Assembly (NCBI GenBank): GCA_029238315.1
Contig: JAQWGI010000008.1
Span: 1-64,000, forward strand
Reading direction: 5' to 3'
Length of the DNA stretch: 64,000 nt
Source: Polaribacter sp.
GTDB lineage: Bacteria > Bacteroidota > Bacteroidia > Flavobacteriales > Flavobacteriaceae
Shown in pieces: positions 1-8,407 of the stretch (positions are counted from its first letter, which is position 1; each line of letters starts with the position of its first letter). The notes beneath the pieces were generated by a model that made no database searches, was not told the DNA's origin, and saw only the letters and a list, made by a program, of their open reading frames with translations. The position numbers were made by a program, and so were the translations under genes.

Positions 1-140
1 GTTGCTGTTGCTGCATTACCAGAAGTATCTTGGTTCCCAGCTGTATTAACACCAGGTAGATCAATATTAGCTGTTCCATCAAAAGAAACTCCACCAATAG
101 TTCTTGCAGTTTCTAGTGCTGATGCTGTTGCTGCATTACC
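1..140 (-). repeat. 120-bp (40-codon) tandem coding repeat
   Basis: The block encoding GNAATA recurs at 3-20 and 123-140, giving a 120-bp period. Further, more diverged units probably continue beyond the left edge. Confidence 0.7.
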
Positions 141-1133
141 ATTAATATTACCGACAATTGTAGAGCTAAAAGTTTTAGCACCATCGATAGTTTGATCACC
201 AGTTGTCATTACAGCACCAGAAATATTGGAAGCATTTGCTTCTATCAAACCAATTAATTCTCTTCCTTGATTTGCAGATAAAGCATTCATAGTACTTGAA
301 GATGTTAATACATCTTCTACTATAATGTTTACTGATGAATCAATTAATCCTTTTAGTACTTTTCCTTGCTCTGCAGATAAAGGTACGGTTGTACCTCCAG
401 TGATGAGGTCATCAACGATATCTGTTATATTGACTTTAGTTGCAATGTCAGTTGTATTGGTTGAAATGTTTGAAGTATTTGTTGTTATAGAAACTGTATT
501 AGTATTTATATTATTTTCATTTGTATTTACTTGATTGTCTAAAACAATATCGGCTTCTTTTAATGAAGTTACATTGTTAATAAAAAAAGTAGTTGCTTCT
601 GGTGTATACCCTCCATCTGCATCTAAACCCACACCTATTTGAGTCGCTATAATCAGATCTCTTAATAGCGCGATCTCTCTTTGATTATCTAAAATAAGAG
701 GATTCTCAACTGTATTTACAGCAAACAAAGCAAAAGGAACAGCTGTAAACGGTGCATTACTTATCTCTGTAAAAGTAGAGCAACCATCGGTACTTAAATC
801 TATTTTTAAGTTTTTAGGTAATAAACTCCATTGAATATCTTCAAAAGATAAAGCGTATCCACCAGTTCTAACTTCGGTTCCAATAATTAGATTAACCATT
901 CCATAATTATCTGTTCTTACAGAAAAAATTTCTTCATATTCTAATGTATTCAATTCATCAATAAATGAAAATTTTAAACAAATATCTTTATTAGCAAGAG
1001 GTGCATTACTATTATTAAAACCAGGTAATTCTTGTGTTATAGGATCAATAATCAAAGCTTGATAAGAAATACCTCTGGTTTGACTCAAAGCTACTGAACT
1101 AAAAAACAAAAAAAGTAAAACTATTTTTTTCAT
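1..1133 (-). CDS. Secreted repeat protein with phage tail-fibre-like 40-residue repeats (partial, 3' end outside window)
   Basis: The frame is open from an ATG at 1131-1133 to the left edge without a stop, so about 377 residues of the N-terminal part are seen. It begins with a signal peptide (MKKIVLLFLFFSSVALSQ) and an N-terminal domain opening GISYQALIIDP, a type common in flavobacterial surface proteins. Asn/Thr-rich coiled-coil-like sequence follows (about residues 195-230), then repeats containing GNAATA, ARTIGGVSFDGTANI and LPGVNTAGNQDTS with a 40-residue period. Such repeats are known from phage tail fibres and Bacteroidota surface proteins that often end in an S74-type chaperone domain; that end is not visible. 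It is the last visible gene of a three-gene operon, 6 bp after the beta-barrel gene. Exact function unknown. Confidence 0.75.
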   Translation of the reverse strand, partial: MKKIVLLFLFFSSVALSQTRGISYQALIIDPITQELPGFNNSNAPLANKDICLKFSFIDELNTLEYEEIFSVRTDNYGMVNLIIGTEVRTGGYALSFEDIQWSLLPKNLKIDLSTDGCSTFTEISNAPFTAVPFALFAVNTVENPLILDNQREIALLRDLIIATQIGVGLDADGGYTPEATTFFINNVTSLKEADIVLDNQVNTNENNINTNTVSITTNTSNISTNTTDIATKVNITDIVDDLITGGTTVPLSAEQGKVLKGLIDSSVNIIVEDVLTSSSTMNALSANQGRELIGLIEANASNISGAVMTTGDQTIDGAKTFSSTIVGNINGNAATASALETARTIGGVSFDGTANIDLPGVNTAGNQDTSGNAATA

Positions 1134-1139
1134 GTGAAT

Positions 1140-1784
1140 TTATCTAAGAATTGATATTTGAAAACCTAACTGGAATTGATGATTATTAAATGATAATTTT
1201 TCAGTTGAATCATTTAATAAACTGAATGATTTAGAAAAATTATATCCCATGGTTAATTTGAAATTTCTTGAAATATTATATTGAGAATTGATTCCCGCAA
1301 AAGGTTGAATGATAATTCCTAAAAAATCTTCATTACCAACTAAGTCATAATAATAATAATTGACATACTGCTCTCCACTTGTTAATATAGATGTGTTGAG
1401 CCCGATTGACACAAATGTTCTAAGACCAGAACCGTAATGGCTGCACTCAGAGTGCTCTTTTGATAGATTTAAGGATATTTTATTTGTAATTCCCAAGTAT
1501 TTTGTTTTCCAAGAATAGTTCGTTGAATAATTTGAAGCTTTAGAATTATATTCGTTGTAAATAAATCCAATTGAGTATAATATTTTATAATTGATTAGAC
1601 CATGAACATATCCTACCTCAAAGTAATTCCCAGTGCCATTTCTGAAATTTAAATTTTCATGACTACCATTAGTGCTCTTATAATCAAAATTGGTTGTGTT
1701 TTTTCCTGAAGAAAAATATATTTCTTGAGCTCTTAATTGAGTTGAGATAAAAATTAGGAATAAAAACAAATAGCGGTTTTTCAT
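1140..1784 (-). CDS. Putative outer-membrane beta-barrel protein
   Basis: A 214-residue protein with a signal peptide ending near LRAQ (residues 16-19). The mature part has alternating aromatic/polar strands (for example YFEVGYVHGLINYKILYSIG, then YNISRNFKLTMGYNF) and ends in a strand like those closing outer-membrane barrels. No enzymatic motif is visible. Its ATG overlaps the stop of the upstream T9SS gene in an ATGA arrangement (1781-1784), so the two are translationally coupled. It is followed after 6 bp by the repeat protein. It could be a small porin-like or assembly barrel for the neighbouring surface proteins; that is inference only. Confidence 0.65.
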   Translation of the reverse strand: MKNRYLFLFLIFISTQLRAQEIYFSSGKNTTNFDYKSTNGSHENLNFRNGTGNYFEVGYVHGLINYKILYSIGFIYNEYNSKASNYSTNYSWKTKYLGITNKISLNLSKEHSECSHYGSGLRTFVSIGLNTSILTSGEQYVNYYYYDLVGNEDFLGIIIQPFAGINSQYNISRNFKLTMGYNFSKSFSLLNDSTEKLSFNNHQFQLGFQISILR

Positions 1785-2257
1785 TTTTTGATGATTTTTG
1801 AAAAGTGATTGAAGCCTTTCTTATTTAATTTTACTAAATACATTCCATTAGATAATTTAGATAGTTTTAATGTTATTGATTGATTTTCTACAAAATGTTC
1901 TTTAGAATAGACAATCTTTCCATTGACATCAAAAATGTGGATAGCTATTTTTTCGTTTTTTAAATCAGAAATACTATATTCTATTAGTTCCGTAAATGGA
2001 TTTGGGGAGATGGAAACAAGTATTGGATTAGAGCTGTTTAAGTGATTATCCCAATATGACTGCTGAAACCCTTGTTGTACTACTAAGTTTCCAGAAAAGC
2101 TTCCAATAATAGATAATTGACCTATTGTTTGTTTTACTATTAAACCAGAGCTTACCACAGATGATTCTGCTTGAGAACTAATCATTTGATGATGAATACT
2201 CTGACAAAACGCATTGGAAGCTAGAAAAATTAATACAAATGTTAAAATAGGTTTCAT
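1781..2257 (-). CDS. Small secreted protein with T9SS type A sorting domain
   Basis: The start is placed at the ATG at 2255-2257 (MKPILTFVLIFLASNAFCQ), because it opens directly with a signal peptide; an upstream ATG at 2285-2287 would prefix ten residues that break it. The product is about 158 residues. A short middle region (QTIGQLSIIGSFSGN...QQGFQQ) is typical of flavobacterial secreted proteins and is followed by a C-terminal T9SS type A sorting domain (SISPNPF...IHIFDVNGKIVYSKE...LSNGMYLVKL, ending KIIKK). The family is known to be exported through the outer membrane by PorU/PorV and attached or released. First gene of the 2257-to-1 operon. Confidence 0.8.
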   Translation of the reverse strand: MKPILTFVLIFLASNAFCQSIHHQMISSQAESSVVSSGLIVKQTIGQLSIIGSFSGNLVVQQGFQQSYWDNHLNSSNPILVSISPNPFTELIEYSISDLKNEKIAIHIFDVNGKIVYSKEHFVENQSITLKLSKLSNGMYLVKLNKKGFNHFSKIIKK

Positions 2258-2263
2258 CCATTT

Positions 2264-2271
2264 CAAATTTA
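2264..2271 (-). promoter_or_regulatory. Possible -7 box for the 1-2257 operon
   Basis: TAAATTTG on the minus strand fits the Bacteroidota TAnnTTTG -7 box, 6 nt before the chosen ATG. No TTG was found at the right distance, so it could be chance in AT-rich DNA. Confidence 0.3.
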
Positions 2272-2275
2272 ATAA

Positions 2276-2896
2276 AAAAATGCTCATTTAACGAAAGTAA
2301 TCCTTTTACAGGCAGAATCAAAGTCATCGTTTCAACAAACAAGAACCAATGGAAGAAGAGATTATGTGTATGAAACTTGGATGATTAATGCATTTAAACT
2401 CTTTCTACTTGTTGGTGGACGTAGAGAGGAAGTACTGAGTCTTAAATGGAGTAATATTATCCAAGGTAATAACGGAGTGCTATTCTTTAAATTTAAAAAC
2501 CTAAAAGTTGAACGATTGGGGAATAAGAACACTCCAAAGAAGTACTCTCCTATTAATGAAGATCTATTGAAACTCTTAAAAGAAATGGGATATGATCAAA
2601 TGAAAGGTAAAAATATCAAACTCATCGATCCTGAAAATACATATACAATTAATACCATCATGGAGAAAGTTTCTCGATCGTTCAGTCATTTTAGAAAAGC
2701 TGCAGGTATTGAAACTCCATTTACTCTAAAACATCTGAGAAAAACATACCTTACTTGGGTATTTTATAACATGGGGAGTGACACCAAATTATTGTCATCT
2801 CACACTTCAATGAAGGTATTAGAGAACCACTATATCAATCCACTTTTATTAAACGTAGAAGAAGAGAAACTAATGAAGGTTAAAGTCTTTGGATAA
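2276..2896 (+). pseudogene. Tyrosine recombinase/integrase remnant, catalytic domain only
   Basis: The frame is open from 2276, just after an in-frame stop at 2273-2275. Integrase-like sequence reads from about 2290 (LLQAESKSSF...) to the stop at 2896. A GTG at 2366 could start a 176-residue product. The catalytic set is complete: Arg in LLVGGRREEVL, Lys in the beta-hairpin before YSPIN, HLR (HxxR-type) in LKHLRKTY, His in SSHTSM and Tyr in ENHYINP. The N-terminal SAM-like core-binding and arm-binding domains are missing, and sequence identity as integrase stops where the divergent surface operon begins. This fits a decayed integrase left from a mobile element. It lies beside a split tRNA gene, the usual target of such enzymes. 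Confidence 0.75.
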
Positions 2897-3009
2897 TTCG
2901 TATTTTATCTAACACAAGAGTGTAGCACGTATAACACAAATAGGATTATATATTTGTAACTAATTGAAAATGAACCGATAAAAATATGTGGATTTAGGTG
3001 ATATGGAGT

Positions 3010-3048
3010 GTTATGAGCCCGACGAGCTACCTACTGCTCTATCCCGCG
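3010..3048 (-). pseudogene. 5' half of initiator tRNA-Met (CAU), cut at the anticodon loop
   Basis: Read on the minus strand, 3048 to 3010 gives CGCGGGATAGAGCAG..., then the D arm, then TCGGG, loop CTCATAA and one C. This matches the 5' acceptor strand (with the initiator-type C at position 1), D arm, 5' anticodon stem and CAU loop of bacterial tRNA-fMet. The 3' anticodon stem, T arm and acceptor strand do not follow: the next bases (ACTCC...) cannot pair with TCGGG. The break is within one base of the anticodon loop, a typical crossover site of tRNA-targeting tyrosine recombinases. An intact copy must exist elsewhere. Confidence 0.8.
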
Positions 3049-3058
3049 ATTTGGACTG

Positions 3059-3088
3059 CAAAGATACGATAGTTTTTAAGTTTTGCAA
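3059..3088 (-). promoter_or_regulatory. Promoter of the split tRNA gene
   Basis: On the minus strand TTG (3088-3086), 19 nt, then TATCTTTG (3066-3059) match the Bacteroidota TTG-N19-21-TAnnTTTG promoter. It lies 10 nt before the tRNA 5' end. It is the best-formed promoter in the window and sits on a broken gene. Confidence 0.75.
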
Positions 3089-3230
3089 GGTTTTTTTATA
3101 TATTATTCTAAAAAATAATAATCCCTTTTTTAATCAAACACAAAAACAACATTTAGTCGCAACTTTTGGTGTTTGCTAGCACAAAAATCTAACACAGGCT
3201 GGCATCTAATTCTGTAGTTTTCAATTAAAA

Positions 3231-3254
3231 ACATCTCTTAATGGAATGAGATGT
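3231..3254 (-). terminator. Weak terminator after the thioredoxin gene
   Basis: ACATCTC and GAGATGT form a 7-bp stem with a 10-nt loop. On the minus strand the stem is followed by five T residues, in the right place for a transcript ending after 3310. Confidence 0.45.
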
Positions 3255-3309
3255 AACTTTAATCATAAAAAAGCATTAGAAACTACATAAAAAATTTTTA
3301 TACTTTTAA

Positions 3310-4656
3310 TTATAGATTCTGTGTAACCCAAGCATTGACGTGTAATATAGAGTTAGGGTGTACCAATATTTTTAAATCTTTATCTAACAATACATATGTA
3401 GGTGTGCCATTTATAAAATAATCTTTCGCAGCCTCAGTATCCCAACCTTTAAAATCATAATAATTTTGCCATGGTGTATTCTTAAAAGCAGCATCATAAG
3501 CTTGCTTGTCTGTGTCTAAACTTACATACACTACCTCTATATTTGTTTTGTTTTTTTGCCACTTGTTGTACTCTTTTAACAAAGCTATTTTTTCTGTTGC
3601 ACAATGTGGACACCAACTTGCGCCAAAAACCAGTAAAACAGGCTTATTTATATCACTTAATTTGCCCTTTGATAATTGTATGTCAGGAGCTAAATTACCC
3701 ACTTTTAGGGCTACATACTTTTGCATGCTATTTGCCAGACTATCATTTAAAATAAACTGTTTCTCTGATAATAGTTTGTTAGCTAAATGTGCTGCTACAG
3801 AAATTAAACTTCGCTTTTCAAAGTATTTAAAAAGCTTCCCGGATACTGTATTTAACAAACTATTGTTTGCTCTTAAATTGTTTATAAGATAATTTGTACT
3901 CGTGTTCATCTCTTTGTATACAGTATCTAGAGGCTGCCCCATGTTTTCTAGTAACATATAATGCCCCTCTATCAATTGCTGAAACAAGCCACTAGTTTTA
4001 AAATTAGTATTGGTAAAATTGATGGTTCTAAATTGCTGAATGTTTTGTGGTATACGCTCAATATAATTATGTACACTTTGCGGCATGTCGTTTACCAATT
4101 TTCTTTTGGAGACAAACCAATTTAAATAACTGTTGGCAGGAAGCGTGTTTATTGCTTCCTCATCTCTTTTCTCTATACGATGTAATTCCTGCTCAATGTT
4201 TTTTAAAACTTCTACTTGTTGGTTTAATGGCTCTTGGCTTTTATATTTTCCTTGTAAATAGCGCCATGCTTTATAAGCTTGATTCCGTTGCGAATAGCCA
4301 TTGACTAGGTTTGTAAATTGATGGTTTTGTGAGCCTTTTTTAAACTGTATACGCTCTGCTTGTCTTATATGTGTACCATCTAAGTGAATATCAGATTCAG
4401 TTAACGCTAATACCAAGCTACTTTTATCTTGCGTGTTTAGTACCGCCATACCTTGGTAGTTTTTTGGGTAAGCCAACGTAAAATTTCCGGCTGTATCTAT
4501 GGTCCCTTTTGCTAATTCATAAGTTTGGTAATAGTCAAAACCAGTTAAGGTAATTACTTGTCCTGCGTGCTGAGTTAACGTTCCAGAAACAGACTGTGCT
4601 GTTAAGTATTGTAGTGCTACTATTGCAATGATTAATGTTGTAAATAGTTGTTTCAT
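3310..4656 (-). CDS. TlpA-like thioredoxin-fold protein with N-terminal DUF4369-like region
   Basis: A 448-residue exported protein. A signal peptide ends near LTAQ (residue 21). A beta-rich N-terminal region resembles DUF4369 of Bacteroidota TlpA proteins, then there is a helical middle (about 105-310). The C-terminal thioredoxin fold starts with VGNLAPDI, has the redox motif W348-C349-P350-H351-C352 and a cis-Pro loop NGTPTY. The family performs thiol-disulfide exchange in the periplasm. It lies 108 bp downstream of four cysteine-containing FISUMP genes on the same strand, so folding of those proteins is a reasonable but unproven role. A weak terminator follows. Confidence 0.85.
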   Translation of the reverse strand: MKQLFTTLIIAIVALQYLTAQSVSGTLTQHAGQVITLTGFDYYQTYELAKGTIDTAGNFTLAYPKNYQGMAVLNTQDKSSLVLALTESDIHLDGTHIRQAERIQFKKGSQNHQFTNLVNGYSQRNQAYKAWRYLQGKYKSQEPLNQQVEVLKNIEQELHRIEKRDEEAINTLPANSYLNWFVSKRKLVNDMPQSVHNYIERIPQNIQQFRTINFTNTNFKTSGLFQQLIEGHYMLLENMGQPLDTVYKEMNTSTNYLINNLRANNSLLNTVSGKLFKYFEKRSLISVAAHLANKLLSEKQFILNDSLANSMQKYVALKVGNLAPDIQLSKGKLSDINKPVLLVFGASWCPHCATEKIALLKEYNKWQKNKTNIEVVYVSLDTDKQAYDAAFKNTPWQNYYDFKGWDTEAAKDYFINGTPTYVLLDKDLKILVHPNSILHVNAWVTQNL

Positions 4657-4764
4657 TGGTGTATTTTTATTCCATATTTAATCAAAAACTGAGTGTTTTT
4701 AATTATGAACTACCAACCTAAAAGGAACGCTAGCATAAATGATTAATTAATCACAAAGTGTCTA

Positions 4765-5610
4765 TTACTTAATCTTAATGCAACGAACAGAGTACCCCTC
4801 AGACCTATAGCCAGTACCTATACGAACATTATAATTGTTGAAGCTTAGCATACTTGGGTTTGAACCACTATGCGTATAAGACCAATAGCCGCCATATGAA
4901 CCCTCAGAATCAAGTTCACCATTAGTGCCCTCGCGGTAACCAGCCAAAGTTAACTTTAAAGCACTACCATAAGCGCCTTCAGCATTATTAGTAGCAAAAC
5001 TTGTACGCTCAGCATCTAACTCTGTTTCTGTAGGTATTCTGTAGCCTGTTGGGCATGGGTCATTTTTACCAGCTTGCCATAAGGTATCGTCTGATGCACT
5101 TAACCAATCATTAGAAGAAAGAACAAATTTAGAGCTTTGACTGCCAAAATTTAATTGCCCGGTTGTAGTTGCGCTATTTCTAATTTGGTGCCCATCTGCT
5201 CGTCTACCCCATTGGTATAAATCGCCATATGCAGCTGCATCTGATCTACTTGTTGCTACCTGTTTAGCTCCTAGGTTTCTATCCATCCAAACTGTACCGT
5301 TTTGTCCTGCAACATCTACTACTGTTGTTAAATAGATAGCACCTCCAAAAGTTAAGCTTACAAATCCAGTGCCATCATTTACATATAAATCTTTGATTGT
5401 GCAGTCTAAACAATATACCAACAACCCTTCTGCCGGGTTTACAATTGAATTTATTTGCGCTTGGGTCATTCTAGGAGGCAAAAACCCTTTTGTTGTGCTT
5501 TCTACATCTAAAACTGCAGATGCATGTGGGTTGGTGGTACCCACACCTACTTGGGCTACCCCAAAAAAACCTGTTGCCATCAACGCAACACAAACTAGTA
5601 TTTTTTTCAT
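4765..5610 (-). CDS. FISUMP-domain secreted protein, paralogue 1 (no spacer repeat)
   Basis: A 281-residue protein with a signal peptide ending near GVAQ. The N-terminal module VGVGTTNPHASAVLDV...LPPRMTQAQI...LLVYCLDC is shared by all four tandem paralogues. A FISUMP (Fibrobacter succinogenes major paralogous) domain follows from about residue 105: VWMDRNLGA, YGDLYQWGR, DPCPTGYRIPTE, LAGYR, and the C-terminus YSVRCIKIK. Four Cys outside the signal peptide (YCLDC pair, CPTG, VRC) recur in every copy and may form two disulfides. The FISUMP family function is unknown; it is a surface or secreted module related to DUF1566. This copy lacks the ~70-residue spacer repeats of the others. Confidence 0.85.
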   Translation of the reverse strand: MKKILVCVALMATGFFGVAQVGVGTTNPHASAVLDVESTTKGFLPPRMTQAQINSIVNPAEGLLVYCLDCTIKDLYVNDGTGFVSLTFGGAIYLTTVVDVAGQNGTVWMDRNLGAKQVATSRSDAAAYGDLYQWGRRADGHQIRNSATTTGQLNFGSQSSKFVLSSNDWLSASDDTLWQAGKNDPCPTGYRIPTETELDAERTSFATNNAEGAYGSALKLTLAGYREGTNGELDSEGSYGGYWSYTHSGSNPSMLSFNNYNVRIGTGYRSEGYSVRCIKIK

Positions 5611-5704
5611 TTTATTGCTTATTTTATTATGTGCTTTTTATAAATTATTAACGCTGTTAAAAGCGCACTTATTCAACTAAAATTTCTAAAATAAAGCTAA
5701 ACCG

Positions 5705-6973
5705 CTATTTCTTAATACAACGTACAGAAAATCCGAAAGCACGATTATCGACACCCATGACAGCATCACCGCTATTGAAGAGAAGGCGTTGTGCATCTCC
5801 ACCAGTAGTCGTGCTAGACCAATAACGAGCAGCAACCCCTCTATTTTCTACAACACCATCTGCACGTTTACGATAGCCCGCTAAAGGCCATTTTAAAAGA
5901 CTAGCAATAGCACCTGCAGCATAGTCAGTTTTAAAAGTTGCGAGCTCATTATTTAGCTCCGTTTCTGTAGGTACTCTATAGCCTGTTGGGCATGGGTCGT
6001 TCGTACCTGCTACTTGCCATAAGGTATCGTCTGATGTACTTAACCAATCAGAAGTACTAGTAATAAAATTATCTCCTTCAGTACCGCTAGCTATAGGACC
6101 AACAGTGATATTACTATCTATAATTTGGTGCCCATCTGCTCGTCTACCCCATTGGTATAAATCACCATAAGAAGCTGGATCCGTACTACTTGTTGCTTTT
6201 TGTGAAGCACCTAAATTTCTGTCCATCCAAATTGTATTGTTTTGCCCAGCAACATCTACCACAACAGTAGTGTTGTCTTTACTTTCTGTATTAACCGCGT
6301 CTATGATTGTTTGTAAGGCCGCTAAAGTTGTGGGTGCCGGTGAAGCTCCTGCAATCGCAACTTCATAATAAGCTTGTGCAACAACTAAGTTGGTTGCTCC
6401 CATTGCAGCTAATTCTGCAATGCTTGGGGTACCATCTGCTCTTGTATTTGAATTTGCAACTATGGTTGCCACATCTGCTAATTCAGCAGCAAATGCTGTA
6501 TTTACGGCATCTATAATAACTTGTAATGCTGCTAAAGTTGTTGGGGCTGGTGAACTACTTGCTATTGCTAACTTATAATGAGTTTGTGGTGAAGTTAAAC
6601 CTGTAACACCCAATGCTGTTAGATCTGCAAGGCTTGGTGAGCTACTTACAGATGTGTCTGTAGCATCTAAAACTATAGCCGCCAATGCTGCTGCATTGAT
6701 ACTAGCTCCAGAAATCATGTCTATAAACTCTACACCATTAAACATAAATAACATTTTTGGTGTACAATCTAAACAATACACCAATAAACCTGTAGTTGGG
6801 TTTGCGATGGCTTGTATTTGCACCTTTGTCATTCTAGGTAACAACACTCCTTTTGTGGTAGAGCTAATGTCTAATTCTGCTGAAGCAGCTGGGTTTGTGG
6901 TTCCAATACCCACTTGAGCCACTCCAAAAAAGGTGGTTCCAAATAATACAATTGAAAGTAATATTTTTTTCAT
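5705..6973 (-). CDS. FISUMP-domain secreted protein, paralogue 2 (two spacer repeats)
   Basis: 422 residues: signal peptide, VGIGTTNPAASAELDI...YCLDC N-terminal module, two spacer repeats (about residues 95-230), then the FISUMP domain (IWMDRNLGA, YGDLYQWGR, DPCPTGYRVPTE, WPLAGYRKR, SVRCIKK). Each spacer repeat is about 70 residues and reads roughly: short linker, SxADLTALGVTxL, helix with YxxAIA, SPAPTTLAALQxIIDAVN. The helical, Ala-rich pattern suggests a spacer or stalk module. It is separated by 94 bp from paralogue 1 and 55 bp from paralogue 3, all on one strand. Confidence 0.85.
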   Translation of the reverse strand: MKKILLSIVLFGTTFFGVAQVGIGTTNPAASAELDISSTTKGVLLPRMTKVQIQAIANPTTGLLVYCLDCTPKMLFMFNGVEFIDMISGASINAAALAAIVLDATDTSVSSSPSLADLTALGVTGLTSPQTHYKLAIASSSPAPTTLAALQVIIDAVNTAFAAELADVATIVANSNTRADGTPSIAELAAMGATNLVVAQAYYEVAIAGASPAPTTLAALQTIIDAVNTESKDNTTVVVDVAGQNNTIWMDRNLGASQKATSSTDPASYGDLYQWGRRADGHQIIDSNITVGPIASGTEGDNFITSTSDWLSTSDDTLWQVAGTNDPCPTGYRVPTETELNNELATFKTDYAAGAIASLLKWPLAGYRKRADGVVENRGVAARYWSSTTTGGDAQRLLFNSGDAVMGVDNRAFGFSVRCIKK

Positions 6974-7028
6974 TTTTAATTTTAATTTTAAGCTTTCTAA
7001 TTTATTTTATCCATTCAATAGTACTTAA

Positions 7029-8318
7029 CTACTCCTTAATACATCGAATAGACAAACCAAAAGATCTGTAATAATCGTCTTGAGAAGCATTAGCGCCTGT
7101 AATATATAAGCCATCTGCTTGGTCACCATTCGCCGAACTAGACCAGTAGGCACCAGCATTAGAACCAGCAGAGTATATCTCACCGTTGTTAAGATCGCGA
7201 TATGAAGCTGCAGGTAGTTTTAAATCACTAGCAAAAGCACCTTGTCTAGATTTATATGTAAATTTTGAAACCTCATGATTAAGCTCTGTTATGGTTGGCA
7301 CTCTAAAACCTGTAGGGCATGGATCTTGCGCTGTTTTTACGGGAACAGACTCTGACCCAGAATTCCAAAGAGAATTGTTTTTATTGAACGTCCAATCATA
7401 AGGATATTCAGAATTTACTACAAAACTTGTACCTACTGCTGTGGCATCTTGATATTTACCATTCAAGTTCTTCGTGACATCGTAATCTTTCGTAAAACCC
7501 TGTGCTTTACCCCATTGGTAGTGATTACCATAAGATTCTTGATCATTCACACTAGTAGCAACACGGTTTGCGCCAAGGTTTTTGTTCATCCAAATAGCTC
7601 CTGTTGAACTAACTACTACATCGGCAGCATTATCACTAAGAAACGTGTTTACTTGATTTACAATGGCCTGCATACTTGATAATGTTGTAGGCTTTGGGTT
7701 CTCTAATGCAATGTAGGCTTCATAAGCAGCTATGTTAGCCGTCACTAAATTTGTTATCCCTTGATTGCTAAATTGTGCTTCTGAGATCCCTGATGAAGGA
7801 TAAGTTGCACTATTTACAAAAGCTAAAGTACTCGCAAGTGCAGAGTTTACGTCATCTACAATTGCCTGCAATTCCGCTATACTTGCAGGTGGTGGTGAAG
7901 CTATTGCAATAGCTTCTTCGTACGCTACTTGTGTAGCCGTAAGGTTAACGGTGCCCAATGCTGTTAAAACATCAATACTTGGTGTATTACCTGATGCAGG
8001 CTTTGTAGCTGCTGCAACAATTAATGCCACTTCAGATGCTTTTAAACTAGCCGCTGAAACAACGTTTATAAACTCTAAACCATTAAACACAGATAAACCT
8101 TTTGTTGGACAATCACTACAATATACAAGCAATCCTTCTGCAGGGCTTGCAATGGCTAATATCTGTGCTTGAGTCATTCTAGGAAATATCACTCCTTTTG
8201 TGGTAGAGCTAATCTCTAAGGCTGAGGAAGCAGCTGGGTTTGTAGTTCCAATACCCACTTGAGCGAAACTAACCAAACAAGCTCCTAATAATACAACTGA
8301 AAGTACTAATTTTTTCAT
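7029..8318 (-). CDS. FISUMP-domain secreted protein, paralogue 3 (two spacer repeats)
   Basis: 429 residues: signal peptide ending near VSFAQ, VGIGTTNPAASSALEI...YCSDC module, two spacer repeats (TPSIDVLTALGTVNLTATQ...LQAIVDDVN, then a more diverged copy ending MQAIVNQVN), and a FISUMP domain (IWMNKNLGA, YGNHYQWGK, DPCPTGFRVPTI, LPAASYRD, SIRCIKE). The first spacer repeat is almost identical at DNA level to that of paralogue 4, showing recent duplication or gene conversion. The FISUMP part itself differs more, with an insertion around QGFTKDYDVTKN. Confidence 0.85.
   Translation of the reverse strand: MKKLVLSVVLLGACLVSFAQVGIGTTNPAASSALEISSTTKGVIFPRMTQAQILAIASPAEGLLVYCSDCPTKGLSVFNGLEFINVVSAASLKASEVALIVAAATKPASGNTPSIDVLTALGTVNLTATQVAYEEAIAIASPPPASIAELQAIVDDVNSALASTLAFVNSATYPSSGISEAQFSNQGITNLVTANIAAYEAYIALENPKPTTLSSMQAIVNQVNTFLSDNAADVVVSSTGAIWMNKNLGANRVATSVNDQESYGNHYQWGKAQGFTKDYDVTKNLNGKYQDATAVGTSFVVNSEYPYDWTFNKNNSLWNSGSESVPVKTAQDPCPTGFRVPTITELNHEVSKFTYKSRQGAFASDLKLPAASYRDLNNGEIYSAGSNAGAYWSSSANGDQADGLYITGANASQDDYYRSFGLSIRCIKE
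7907..8089 (-). repeat. 183-bp near-identical segment shared with 9061-9243
   Basis: Aligned by eye at a constant offset of 1154 bp, this segment and 9061-9243 differ at about 8 of 183 positions. It covers the first spacer repeat and the adjoining N-terminal module of paralogue 3. Confidence 0.85.
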
Positions 8319-8407
8319 TTTAATATTTATTGTAATTTATATTTTTATAAACCGACTTAAAACAAACCTTCTCTTAATATAATTTGAGAAAGCAAAGCAC
8401 ATGACTC

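Larger units (their letters stand above)
3055..3309. other. Intergenic stretch without a gene
   Basis: Apart from the tRNA promoter (3059-3088) and a hairpin (3231-3254) nothing recognisable is seen here. The stretch separates the integrase/tRNA remnant from the thioredoxin gene. Confidence 0.5.

Noticed and set aside
2988-3179. Open frame across the tRNA fragment on the plus strand
   Set aside because: It overlaps the tRNA half and its promoter, has no family sequence and ends in low-complexity DNA.
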